This document shows positions 1 through 6,950 of a stretch of DNA of 9,241 bases, piece by piece. The notes under the pieces are model-generated. The model was not told where the DNA came from and did not search any database. It was given only the letters and a program-made list of their open reading frames with translations. Within the stretch, counting starts at the first letter, position 1. Every line of letters begins with the position of its first letter. A program made the translations under genes and the position numbers. Source of the stretch: CAZOIA01 sp964579675 (GTDB lineage: Bacteria > Planctomycetota > Phycisphaerae > UBA1845 > PWPN01). Where the stretch lies: positions 1-9,241 of the forward strand of contig CAZOIA010000211.1 of assembly GCA_964579675.1 (NCBI GenBank). The letters run 5' to 3'.

Positions 1-1
1 C

Positions 2-2478
2 TGCAGCACCAACACCTTCACCGGAACCCGATCCGCCTGCGGCGGCATCGGCTGGGTCTACGGCGGGGCGGGCACGATATACACGAAACTCCCCAGCCAG
101 GCCTACGGCGATTTGCTCCTGGACAACTGCTCAAACCCCGGGGCCGACACCCCCATTACCTCGGCGATGACATTCAACGAGCTGTCGGTGGCGGCGGGGG
201 CGGCACTCGATCCCCACCAGGCGATCGTGGTCGATGATCTGCGCGTGCGGACCTCCGGCCGGTTGACCCACCCCGCCGACGAAACCAGTATCGACGTGAC
301 GGTCCAGAACGATGCCGTCATCGAGACCGCCGGCTCGATCCAGGCGAACGTTGACCTGACCGTCCTGGGCAACATGACGATCGACGGCGACAGTTGGATC
401 TCCGTGGACAACAAGGGCTATACTGCGGCATCGGGTCCCGGCGCGGGCGAGAGCGGCTCCTCGTACGGTGCCGGCGCGGGCTACGGCGGTGATGGGGGCA
501 ACAGTAAATCCGATTACGCCATCGGCGGCTCAGCCTATGGCTCGATCACCGGGCCGACGGACCTGGGCAGCGGCGGCGGCAACGGCACCTCCGGTTCCAC
601 GGGCGGGCCCGGCGGCGGAGCGACTCGCCTGGACGTCACCGGCACGCTCCAGGTCGATGGGACAATCAGCGCGAACGGAAGCAACGGGGCGGGCAACTAC
701 AGTGGCGGCGGCTCCGGCGGGAGCATCTATCTGACCGCGGGCACGTTCACCGGCACCGGCGTCATATCGGCCAACGGTGGCAACGCTCCCAGCTCCTCGT
801 ATGGTGGTGGCGGCGCCGGTGGCCGGATCGCCATTACCTGCAGCACCAACACCTTCACCGGAACCCGATCCGCCTGCGGCGGCATCGGCTGGACTTACGG
901 CGGGGCGGGAACGATATACACGAAAGACTCCGGCCAGACCTTCGGCGACCTGCTCATGGACAACTGCTCAAACCCGGGCGCGTGGACGCCGCTCACCTCG
1001 CCCGTGGCGTTCAACGTGACAATCGCCAGCGGCGCCGTTGTCTACCCGGCAGCGGCGATGACGATCGGCGATCTGGAGGTGGCGGCCGACGGCACCCTGA
1101 CCCACCCGGCAGGAGAAGAGGCGGGCATTAACATCACGGTCCAGGGCGACGTGCTCATCGACGTCAACGGCTCGATCAGCGCCGACGGCCGGGGATACCC
1201 CGCGGATACCGGGCCTGGGGCCGGGTCGGTGGGTTCCGGGTATGCCTCCGGCGGCGGCTACGGCGGCGAGGGAGCAGACAGCCGTTACCAGTACGCGTCG
1301 GGCGGTCCTGCCTACGGCTCCATCACCGAGCCGACGGATCTGGGCAGCGGCGGCGGCACCGGGTCCAGCGCCATTGGCGGCGCAGGGGGCGGGGCGATCC
1401 GCCTGGACGTCAGCGGCACGCTCCAGGTCGATGGGAGCTTGAGTGCCGGCGGCGCCAACGGCACGGGCAGCCACGGCGGCGGCGGCTCGGGCGGTAGCAT
1501 CTATCTCACCGTGCACGCCCTCACCGGCGCGGGCTCCATTACCGCTAACGGGGGCAACGCCGGTACGGTCAACTACGCCGGTGCCGGCGGCGGCGGGAGA
1601 ATCGCAATCTACTACGGCACGGACAGCTTCACCGGAGCCCGTTCCGCCTGCGGCGGCAGTGGGTGGACTTACGGCGGGGCCGGCACGATCTACGCGAAAG
1701 ACGCCGCCGAGCCGGCGGGCGACCTCCTCGTGGACAACTGCGCCGGCACCGGTGCCTGGACTCCCCTCACGTCGCCCGAACCCTTTGACGTCACGGTCGG
1801 CAACGGGGCCGTCGTCTATTCGACGGGCTGCGTGACAATCGGCAACTTGAACGTAGCCGCGGCCGGGCTGATCACCCACCCGCCGGTACAAGCCGGCGTT
1901 GACCTCACCGTGCAGGGCGACGCCCTCATTGACGTCGGGGGTTCGATCGCGGCCGTCGGCCGGGGTTACGGCCCGGGCGAGGGGCCCGGCGCGGGCAGTG
2001 TGGGTTCGGGCTACGCCAGCGGCGCCGGCCACGGCGGCCAGGGAGGAAACAGCAAGTACGACTACGCCCTCGGTGGTCCCACCTATGGTTCGTTTACCCG
2101 TCCGGCGGACTTCGGCAGCGGCGGCGGCAGCGGGTCCGGCGCCACTGGCGGCACCGGCGGCGGCAGAATCCGCCTCAGCGTCAGCGGACAGCTCCAGCTC
2201 GACGGCCAGTTGAATGTCAACGCAACCAACGGCTCCGGTAACCATGGAGGCGGCGGCTCCGGCGGCAGCATCTACCTCGCCGCGTACACGCTGACCGGCA
2301 GCGGTTCCATCACCGCCAACGGCGGCAACGCCGGCAGTGTCAACTACGCCGGCGGCGGCGGCGGCGGACGAATTGCCATCTATCACGGCGGAATGGCAGG
2401 CTTCGACCCGGCGAACATCACCGTTGACGGCGGCACCGGATGCAATAGCGGCGAAAACGGCACGGTCTATCTGGATTC
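2..2478 (+). repeat. Protein-level tandem repeat array (3 full units plus the end of a fourth)
   Basis: Units start at 113, 950 and 1724, each opening with LL(L/M/V)DNC. They are 279, 258 and about 251 codons long; bases 2-112 are the end of an earlier unit. Shared landmarks in each unit: TPLTSP-like strand, THP, TVQ(G/N)D, GxGYGG-type stretch, YGS, GSGGG, (R)LDVSGTLQVDG, GGGSGGSIYL, ITANGGNA, GGRIAI. Unit 113-949 is about 21 codons longer because a short segment (TVQNDAVIETAGSIQ, then LTVLGNMTIDGDSWIS) appears twice. This looks like one extra beta-helix rung. The last unit loses the usual SACGG...GTIYTK ending and instead closes with GENGTVYLDS before the Ig-like domain. Confidence 0.9.
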
Positions 2479-3394
2479 GCTCCAGCCGCCACGGGTCCTG
2501 TTCCACGTGCCGGAAGCGTGGCAGGCCGATCCCGTCGATCACGCCGATGTGACCTTCGACTCGTCCATGAACCACACCACGTTCACCACCGCCGATGTGG
2601 TCATCACCACGCCGTCGGGAACCATCCCGCCCGGTGATATCACCATCTCGCACACCCAGGGCCGTACCTATCGAATCAGTTTCCCGATCCAGTCGGCAGA
2701 TGCCGACTACGAGATCCAGGTCGGCCCGCACATCGAGAGTCTGTTTGGGGAGGAGATGGACCAGGACGGCGATGGCATCCCCGGCGAGGAGCCGGACGAT
2801 GTCTACACCGGCGGCTTCAGCATCGACACGACGCCCCTGCTGATCGACAGCGCGGTTTCGCGCAAGACGCACGCCGCGGCCGGCGAGCTCGACATCGACT
2901 TGTCCGTATCGGCGGTGCAGAGCGCGTCCATCGAAACCCGCTCGGGCGGCGTGACCCGGGTCATCCTCACCTTCAATCACGCCGCCACGGCCAGCGACGG
3001 CGTGCTGGACGAGTCGGAAGTCGCCCTGTGGTGCGGCGGAGTGCCGTGCGGCAACGTCGATAGCGTCTCGGTCGCCGGCGATTTGGTCATGACGATCGAC
3101 ATCTCGGGCGTGCCGGATGAATCATGTCTTCAGATCACGCTGACCGGCGTCATCGAGTCGGGAACGGGCTATCCGCTGTTCGTGGACAACGACCTGCACA
3201 TCCGGGTCCTGCTGGCCGACACGAACGGCGACGGCAATGCCGACCTGATCGACATGGCCCAGGTCAAGAGCATGAACGGCGCGGGCCTCGAGGCCGCCAC
3301 CGTCCGTTTCGACCTGAATCTTGATGGCAGCATCGACCTGATCGACATGGCCCTGGCCAAGAGCCGAAACGGAAACGCGGTGAGCTGCCCGTAG
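2..3394 (+). CDS. Glycine-rich beta-helix-repeat secreted protein with C-terminal Ig-like and dockerin type I modules (5'-partial)
   Basis: The frame is open from base 2, and the first codons already match a later repeat (CSTNTFTGTRSACGG), so the true start and any signal peptide lie left of the window. The TTG at 113 is an internal Leu codon, not a start. About 1130 residues are visible. Order: the tail of one repeat (2-112); three long repeats (113-949, 950-1723, 1724-about 2478), each with a YGDLL-DNC-like opening, short beta-strand rungs and a glycine-rich half ending GGGGGRIAIYY; an Ig-like domain of the kind common in planctomycetes (about 2488-2832, containing DSSMN and EEMDQDGDGIPGEEPDD); an SRKTH...DIDL...SGG module (about 2850-3210); and a type I dockerin with two calcium loops. 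The repeats suggest a long extracellular right-handed beta-helix, perhaps an adhesin or matrix protein. No catalytic motif is visible. Coding status and tail modules are secure; the role is inferred. Confidence 0.93.
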   Translation, partial: CSTNTFTGTRSACGGIGWVYGGAGTIYTKLPSQAYGDLLLDNCSNPGADTPITSAMTFNELSVAAGAALDPHQAIVVDDLRVRTSGRLTHPADETSIDVTVQNDAVIETAGSIQANVDLTVLGNMTIDGDSWISVDNKGYTAASGPGAGESGSSYGAGAGYGGDGGNSKSDYAIGGSAYGSITGPTDLGSGGGNGTSGSTGGPGGGATRLDVTGTLQVDGTISANGSNGAGNYSGGGSGGSIYLTAGTFTGTGVISANGGNAPSSSYGGGGAGGRIAITCSTNTFTGTRSACGGIGWTYGGAGTIYTKDSGQTFGDLLMDNCSNPGAWTPLTSPVAFNVTIASGAVVYPAAAMTIGDLEVAADGTLTHPAGEEAGINITVQGDVLIDVNGSISADGRGYPADTGPGAGSVGSGYASGGGYGGEGADSRYQYASGGPAYGSITEPTDLGSGGGTGSSAIGGAGGGAIRLDVSGTLQVDGSLSAGGANGTGSHGGGGSGGSIYLTVHALTGAGSITANGGNAGTVNYAGAGGGGRIAIYYGTDSFTGARSACGGSGWTYGGAGTIYAKDAAEPAGDLLVDNCAGTGAWTPLTSPEPFDVTVGNGAVVYSTGCVTIGNLNVAAAGLITHPPVQAGVDLTVQGDALIDVGGSIAAVGRGYGPGEGPGAGSVGSGYASGAGHGGQGGNSKYDYALGGPTYGSFTRPADFGSGGGSGSGATGGTGGGRIRLSVSGQLQLDGQLNVNATNGSGNHGGGGSGGSIYLAAYTLTGSGSITANGGNAGSVNYAGGGGGGRIAIYHGGMAGFDPANITVDGGTGCNSGENGTVYLDSLQPPRVLFHVPEAWQADPVDHADVTFDSSMNHTTFTTADVVITTPSGTIPPGDITISHTQGRTYRISFPIQSADADYEIQVGPHIESLFGEEMDQDGDGIPGEEPDDVYTGGFSIDTTPLLIDSAVSRKTHAAAGELDIDLSVSAVQSASIETRSGGVTRVILTFNHAATASDGVLDESEVALWCGGVPCGNVDSVSVAGDLVMTIDISGVPDESCLQITLTGVIESGTGYPLFVDNDLHIRVLLADTNGDGNADLIDMAQVKSMNGAGLEAATVRFDLNLDGSIDLIDMALAKSRNGNAVSCP
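838..892 (+). repeat. 55-base exact direct repeat of bases 1-55 inside the tandem-repeat gene
   Basis: Bases 1-55 and 838-892 are identical (opening CTGCAGCACCAACACC, ending GGCATCGGCTGG). The offset is 837 bases, exactly 279 codons, so frame is kept. Similarity continues with scattered changes to about base 140 / 977. A weaker example links 626-662 with 1400-1436 (one mismatch seen, offset 774 = 258 codons). Such nucleotide identity between units indicates recent duplication or gene conversion rather than protein-level conservation alone. Confidence 0.93.
3218..3373 (+). other. Dockerin type I domain coding segment
   Basis: Two calcium-binding loops lie about 31 residues apart near the C-terminus: DTNGDGNADLID followed by MAQVKSMNG, and DLNLDGSIDLID followed by MALAKSRNG. 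Both keep the D-x-N-x-D-G-x-x-D-x-x-D pattern and the K-x-x-x-G ending of type I dockerin repeats. In clostridia, dockerins bind cohesins in cellulosomes. In planctomycetes they are abundant at the C-termini of secreted proteins, and their partners are generally not established. No cohesin-like gene is visible in this window. Confidence 0.9.
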
Positions 3395-3423
3395 CTTCGG
3401 CGCGATGATGAATCGTGAGAGAA

Positions 3424-3447
3424 GCCCGCGGCAAGCGTGCCGCGGGC
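3424..3447. terminator. Probable bidirectional Rho-independent terminator between convergent genes
   Basis: A perfect 10-bp GC-rich stem (GCCCGCGGCA / TGCCGCGGGC) closes a 4-base loop (AGCG). It lies 29 bases after the stop of the dockerin gene and 68 bases after the stop of the opposing FlgM-type gene. On the plus strand it is followed by a T-enriched but interrupted tract (CCTGGTTGTTGCTT); on the minus strand by TTCTCTC. The T-tracts are modest, so termination strength is uncertain, but the position between two converging stops fits. Confidence 0.75.
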
Positions 3448-3515
3448 CTGGTTGTTGCTTGACCGTGCCGTTTCGGCCGCGGTGACTCTCGCAGGCGGCT
3501 GCTCGTCGCCCGGTC

Positions 3516-3812
3516 TTATTCGCGCGACCGCACGACCGCCAGCAGGCGGCCGATGGCGTAATCGAGTTTGGCCTCCGTATCGTACGTCCCGTTGAGGATC
3601 GCCTGGCGAATCTCCATCACCTTGTCCACCCGAACATCAGGGTCCAGTTCAAGTGTGCTCAGCAGTTGGCCCATTTCTGAGATCTCGACACGATCGGCCA
3701 CGGGTGCTGCCCGCGCTGTATCACCCCCGACGTTCCGGGCACCCTCTGCCCTTCGTTGAGGCGTCGCGCCCGGCGGGCTCGCCGTGCCTTTGATCGGAGG
3801 AATGTCGCTCAT
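3516..3812 (-). CDS. flgM: Anti-sigma-28 factor, FlgM family
   Basis: The 98-residue protein has a Pro/Ala/Gly/Arg-rich, probably disordered N-terminal part (residues 1-38) and a C-terminal FlgM-type segment (about 40-92). That segment reads DRVEISEMG, then DPDVRVDKVMEIRQAILNGTY, then EAKLDYAIGRLL, matching the family's 'D-VE-S ... R-dKV--I--AI--G-Y ... A--LL' pattern. FlgM binds the flagellar sigma factor FliA (sigma-28) and holds it inactive until the hook-basal body is complete and FlgM is exported. The ATG at 3812 is preceded by AAGGTGA (plus-strand 3819-3825), a good Shine-Dalgarno match. No flagellar gene adjoins it: neighbours are a secreted repeat protein and a small unknown gene, so it is orphaned here. 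Whether it controls a true FliA cannot be judged from this window. Confidence 0.88.
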   Translation of the reverse strand: MSDIPPIKGTASPPGATPQRRAEGARNVGGDTARAAPVADRVEISEMGQLLSTLELDPDVRVDKVMEIRQAILNGTYDTEAKLDYAIGRLLAVVRSRE

Positions 3813-4226
3813 CGCGGATCACCTTACCCTGTAACCTGTTCCCGTCCAACGCTCCGGCGTCGGGGGCGACGGGATCGACTCGATCCAAGCCTGTTCTCCA
3901 TGCCGACGGATGCTTGGGCTCCTCTGCCTTCTCGCCTCCCGGGCGCAATAGAAGCCTTGCCTCCGCTCGGGCATTCTTCCGTGAAACGCCGACAGCTAGA
4001 TACTGATTACCCGCCCAGGATGTCGGAAGGCCAATCCGTCAGCCCGCTCTCGCGGTGCTCTCGCACCAATACTGTTATCGACGAGACTCTCGGACCTTCT
4101 TGAGGTTTTTGATCCAATTTGACGGGATCTCGCCGCACTTTTGTGTCGCAGATATCGTGGCAGGGCCTCACGGGCACCCCATATGTTGGTTATGGGACGC
4201 TATTCCGGCCCACTTGGCCGCCCGCG
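3813..4226. other. Gene-free stretch, upstream of the FlgM-type gene
   Basis: No convincing coding region is seen here on either strand; the short open frames have low-complexity or arginine-rich translations typical of GC-rich non-coding DNA. It presumably carries the promoter of the FlgM-type gene. A minus-strand GTCGATAA (plus 4075-4082) is one base from the sigma-28 -10 element GCCGATAA, but no matching -35 sits at the right distance. A small hairpin (GGTGC TCTC GCACC, 4054-4067) is also present. Nothing stronger is visible. Confidence 0.5.
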
Positions 4227-4397
4227 TCAGCCGACCGCCACCGGTGCTGGATGTGTCCGACGGCCGCGATCAGACGCAACTTCCCGGAGTTGATGAAGAT
4301 ACGCCAGCAGGTCCTTTTCGCTGAATCGCCTCAGGAACTCTGCGTCTGCCGTGGGATTCAACCGGCGGATGTGATCGATAATGTCCCGCTTGCTCAT
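4227..4397 (-). CDS. Small conserved-looking protein of unknown function (56 aa)
   Basis: The translation from ATG 4397 begins MSKRDIIDHIRRLNPTADAE, continues FLRRFSEKDLLAYLHQLREV, and ends in a basic tail. It looks like a compact two- or three-helix protein with regularly spaced hydrophobic residues (I6, I7, I10, L13, F21, L22, F25, L30, L31, L34, L37). I recall similar short 'LNPTA--EFL--F-E--L--YL' proteins in planctomycetes but cannot confirm this here. The start is chosen by GGGAG eight bases upstream of the ATG. The same frame stays open for 78 more codons upstream, but that extension (Pro/Arg/Cys-rich, no good ribosome site) looks non-coding. No function is assigned; the gene lies in the same direction as the FlgM-type gene, 414 bases away, and divergent from the secreted protein gene. 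Confidence 0.68.
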   Translation of the reverse strand: MSKRDIIDHIRRLNPTADAEFLRRFSEKDLLAYLHQLREVASDRGRRTHPAPVAVG

Positions 4398-4405
4398 GGA
4401 TTCCG

Positions 4406-4410
4406 CTCCC
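4406..4410 (-). promoter_or_regulatory. Ribosome binding site deciding the start of the 56-aa gene
   Basis: On the minus strand GGGAG is followed by eight bases and then ATG (4397). This supports the short 56-codon gene over the longer open frame that would start at 4631. Confidence 0.6.
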
Positions 4411-4776
4411 GCTTGGGGGTCTCCTGCCCTGCCAGCCGGTGCCGCTTGCCGCGTCCGGATGAGATATCGGCGGCAAGGGGACAATACCTTTAAGTCTAGC
4501 AAGGGTAGAATGTTGCGCCCCGAAGCGCACTTCTTGCGCCAGGCACGTTCCGTCGGGGCGCGGGTGCACGGGCAGGCTTGGCCGTCACCCTTGGGCAGTA
4601 CCGGAGAGCGAAAAACGACTACGGGAGACAAGGGGTCAGGGCGAGCGCGGGGAAAGTGGGCAGGGACAGGGGGATACGAACGTCAGATTGTGGGTATAGG
4701 ACCTCGCAGCGAGTACACTACGGGGGCAACACCGCCCGAGTTGGGCATGGCGAGGTACCGATTCACACTTAAATGC

Positions 4777-4782
4777 GGGAGG
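4777..4782 (+). promoter_or_regulatory. Ribosome binding site for the secreted protein at 4794
   Basis: GGGAGG lies 11 bases before ATG 4794 and 5 bases before an in-frame GTG at 4788. An in-frame ATG at 4773 overlaps this site and is therefore unlikely to be the start. The preferred start is ATG 4794; GTG 4788 is the alternative. Confidence 0.6.
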
Positions 4783-4793
4783 TTCAAGTGACC

Positions 4794-6692
4794 ATGAGAG
4801 TGCAGGGAAATATGCTGGCCATCATTGCGGGGGCAGCCTGGCTTGTTCCGTGCGCCTCGGCCGTAGCGGTGGAGGGAACAATCACCATACCCTGCATGAC
4901 CGGCCGGCCGGAGCGGCAGCCCTTTGTCGGCCATCCCGGATGGGTGGATGTCTATGCCCGCGGCAACAGCACCGGGGTTGTCTCGCGGATTGGCCCCGAT
5001 GCCAGAATCGATTTGCCCCAGCCGAGCGAGCCCGTCTGTTTGATCGCCATGTTCGACAAGATCGAGACGCCCCCCGTCATCTTGCCCAAATGGCCGCTGA
5101 AGCCCGGGAATCTTGACGTGCCGATCGCCACGGCGTACGCCTGCGCGCCCCCCGGCTACCCGGAGGTCTGGGACAGGGAATATACGGTCAGGGGTAAGGA
5201 GTTCTGGCAGACCTTCGTGGCGCCGTGCACGCAGCTTTACGGCTGCAGCGTCTTTGACGGCCCGAAGATCGTCTGGTGGGGCAACAAGATCAACGTCAGC
5301 GTGCACGAAGGGGGTGCGAACACGGACCCGATCATCATGAAGGATAGCTGGGAAGGCAGCGAAGGAGTGTTCCGGGTCAGTGCCGGCCACAGCGACCACG
5401 AGTTGCCGCGGATCGGCTGGCGGCACGGGGATATCGAGCTCGTGCCGGGGCGCAAGTATGCGATCTGCGTCGGGGGATATCGGCCTCACGGCGGCGAGCA
5501 ACTCGATCTGGACGCGTTCATCCGTCCGGACAAGGGCGACGGCTACGGCCCCGGAGAGGCGGTCAACCACCGCACGCGGACCGGCGGTGACCTCTGCTGC
5601 CTGCTGTTCGGCAACGTAACCGGCCAACTCGTCGAGAACCACATCCGAACCGAGGAATGGGAGATCTTCATTCCCAAGCGCCCGCCGACCCGGAATTGGG
5701 GACAAACGTTCGTCGCTCACGGTGTGAGTCTGGCGGGCGTTTCGTTCTGGGGCAGTAACGGCAGTTCAGACCCTCTCACGTGCGAGGTGCGGGTCCTCGA
5801 GGGCGGCCCCGGGGGCAAGCAGATCGGTCCGGTGAAAACCGCCCGGGGACACGACTCGCCGGATCGCCCCATCATTCGCTATCCGGATATCCCCGGGCAG
5901 CTCCCCGGCTGCGAGGCGTACTACAGCCTGCCTTGCGATTCGTTCCAGATCGGCTACCTGCCCGACGAAGTGCCGCTCGAACCCGACCGGACCTACTACA
6001 TCCAGCTCAGCGCCAGCGAGCCGCTGATGATGTACGCCGACGGGGAGTACTATTATCGAGGCTACGCCCACTACGAAGGTCTCAAGGCCGAACAGATGCG
6101 CAAACACGCCACGTTCCACTCGACGCGATGGACGCTCGCCATGAATATCGTCACCTATGAGAATCCCGGCGGCGTGCCGACCGATTTTGTCAAGGCCGTT
6201 CCGCGTCCGCCGCCCGGGCCGGATGGGAATCTGATCGTCAACGGTGGGGCGGAAACGGGCGACTTCAGTTGGTGGCAGGTGGGCGCCGACCCCGTCATTG
6301 ACCCCTCGACCCATCTTCCCGAGCCGCGCACCCACTCGGGGCAACATCGTTTCGGCATCTCGATCGGGTGGAACAAGGCGGACATGTACCAGTATCAGGA
6401 GGTTCCCGGCATCGCGGCGGGTCAATCGTACGTTGCCGGTATGTGGGCGTCTCATCGCGACGGTACCGACGAGTTCGCCCAAGTGCTCTGGTGCGATGGG
6501 CCGTTCGGCGGCGACGAACACCTCCTGGCCCAGACCGAGCAGGAAGCGAGTCCGCAATGGAAGCACTACGAGGGCGAACCATTTGCGCCCACGAAACCCA
6601 CGGTCACGATTATCGTGCGCTACAAACACACGAAGGCCACCAACATCGCCAGCATTCATGTGGACGACGTCTATTTGAAGAAAGCGAAATAA
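4794..6692 (+). CDS. Secreted multidomain beta-rich protein of unknown function
   Basis: From ATG 4794 the protein has 632 residues. The N-terminus is a probable Sec signal peptide (MRVQGNMLAIIAGAAWLVPC, cleavage near ASAVA at 21-25). Residues about 27-112 look like a small beta-sandwich. Two related segments follow: about 134-280 (EFWQTFVAPCTQLYGCSVF) and about 301-453 (NWGQTFVAHGVSLAGVSFW), each continuing with a beta-strand, an EGG motif and a 'L-PGRKYAICV' / 'LEPDRTYYIQL' strand, so an ancient internal duplication is likely. Residues about 479-632 start NLIVNGGAETGDFSWWQ and end with SIHVDDVYL, which resembles galactose-binding/CBM-like jelly-roll domains. No dockerin, PEP-CTERM, lipobox or catalytic motif is seen. 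Many cysteines and tryptophans fit an exported protein. Role is unknown; extracellular ligand or glycan binding is an inference from the last domain. Confidence 0.86.
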   Translation: MRVQGNMLAIIAGAAWLVPCASAVAVEGTITIPCMTGRPERQPFVGHPGWVDVYARGNSTGVVSRIGPDARIDLPQPSEPVCLIAMFDKIETPPVILPKWPLKPGNLDVPIATAYACAPPGYPEVWDREYTVRGKEFWQTFVAPCTQLYGCSVFDGPKIVWWGNKINVSVHEGGANTDPIIMKDSWEGSEGVFRVSAGHSDHELPRIGWRHGDIELVPGRKYAICVGGYRPHGGEQLDLDAFIRPDKGDGYGPGEAVNHRTRTGGDLCCLLFGNVTGQLVENHIRTEEWEIFIPKRPPTRNWGQTFVAHGVSLAGVSFWGSNGSSDPLTCEVRVLEGGPGGKQIGPVKTARGHDSPDRPIIRYPDIPGQLPGCEAYYSLPCDSFQIGYLPDEVPLEPDRTYYIQLSASEPLMMYADGEYYYRGYAHYEGLKAEQMRKHATFHSTRWTLAMNIVTYENPGGVPTDFVKAVPRPPPGPDGNLIVNGGAETGDFSWWQVGADPVIDPSTHLPEPRTHSGQHRFGISIGWNKADMYQYQEVPGIAAGQSYVAGMWASHRDGTDEFAQVLWCDGPFGGDEHLLAQTEQEASPQWKHYEGEPFAPTKPTVTIIVRYKHTKATNIASIHVDDVYLKKAK

Positions 6693-6715
6693 CCCGGGGC
6701 CGCTCGTGGTTTCGC

Positions 6716-6741
6716 CCAGCCGCTCGCGGCTTCGCGGCTGG
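6716..6741 (+). terminator. Possible weak terminator hairpin after the secreted protein gene
   Basis: An 8-bp stem (CCAGCCGC / GCGGCTGG) with a 10-base loop lies 24 bases after the stop codon at 6692. It lacks a following T-tract (CAGCAACGG), so intrinsic termination would be inefficient. It may instead be a transcript-stabilising hairpin. Confidence 0.35.
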
Positions 6742-6815
6742 CAGCAACGGACAGTAGCAACAGGCGCATTCCGGGGCGGTTTCTCACTTCGTATTCTCCC
6801 CCCACCGCCGGGTAC

Positions 6816-6844
6816 CTGACACCGCACCCCAGAAGTGGTATAAT
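6816..6844 (+). promoter_or_regulatory. Near-consensus sigma-70-type promoter
   Basis: CTGACA (6816-6821, one mismatch to TTGACA) is followed by a 17-base spacer and TATAAT (6839-6844, perfect), with an extended -10 TGG directly before it. This is striking in such GC-rich DNA. A start of transcription near 6851 would give the SGNH hydrolase gene at 7238 a leader of about 385 bases running through the repeat cluster, or would produce a separate small RNA. Caveat: the surrounding GGTACCTGACACC could instead belong to a dispersed repeat. Confidence 0.6.
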
Positions 6845-6950
6845 GAAACCGAGTCGCGGCGACTACTCACTCTTGCGCGGCCCGTAAACGGCAACCGAAG
6901 CCCAGAAAGCCCCGGACGGGTTTGTAGTACGCGCATAGCGGCCTCCACGG

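Larger units (their letters stand above)
4398..4793. other. Divergent intergenic region with nested inverted repeats
   Basis: This gap separates the minus-strand small gene from the plus-strand secreted protein gene and should hold promoters for both. Two inverted repeats stand out. One is an 8-bp stem CTTGCCGC/GCGGCAAG (4445-4452 with 4470-4477). The other is a 9-bp stem GCGCCCCGA/TCGGGGCGC (4515-4523 with 4553-4561) enclosing a smaller 5-bp hairpin GCGCA/TGCGC (4525-4529 with 4535-4539). I see no convincing sigma-70 promoter for either gene. Confidence 0.6.

Noticed and set aside
113..115. TTG at 113 as the start of the repeat gene
   Set aside because: The frame is open to base 2 and the upstream codons match the corresponding part of the next repeat, so this is an internal Leu codon.
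968..2980. 670-codon open frame on the minus strand antisense to the repeat gene
   Set aside because: It is opposite a clearly coding gene with recognisable modules. Its translation is low-complexity Ala/Gly/Arg/Val/Asp, as expected from the complement of GC-rich, glycine-rich repeats.
4075..4112. Possible sigma-28 promoter for the FlgM-type gene (minus-strand GTCGATAA)
   Set aside because: The -10 element is close to GCCGATAA, but the sequence 11-15 bases upstream does not match TAAA/TAAAGTTT and the gene start is about 260 bases away.
4398..4631. 78-codon N-terminal extension of the 56-aa gene
   Set aside because: Composition is Pro/Arg/Cys-rich with no ribosome site, it overlaps the inverted repeats, and a good ribosome site precedes the internal ATG at 4397.
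4683..6827. Long minus-strand open frames (345 and 353 codons) opposite the secreted unknown protein
   Set aside because: The plus strand has a ribosome site, a signal peptide and a duplicated domain. The antisense frames show Arg/Gly/Asp-biased composition and no motif.
6851..6950. c-di-GMP (GEMM) or cobalamin riboswitch in the leader
   Set aside because: Fragments such as CGGCAACC and AAAGCC are reminiscent, but the conserved core order and pairing could not be fitted.
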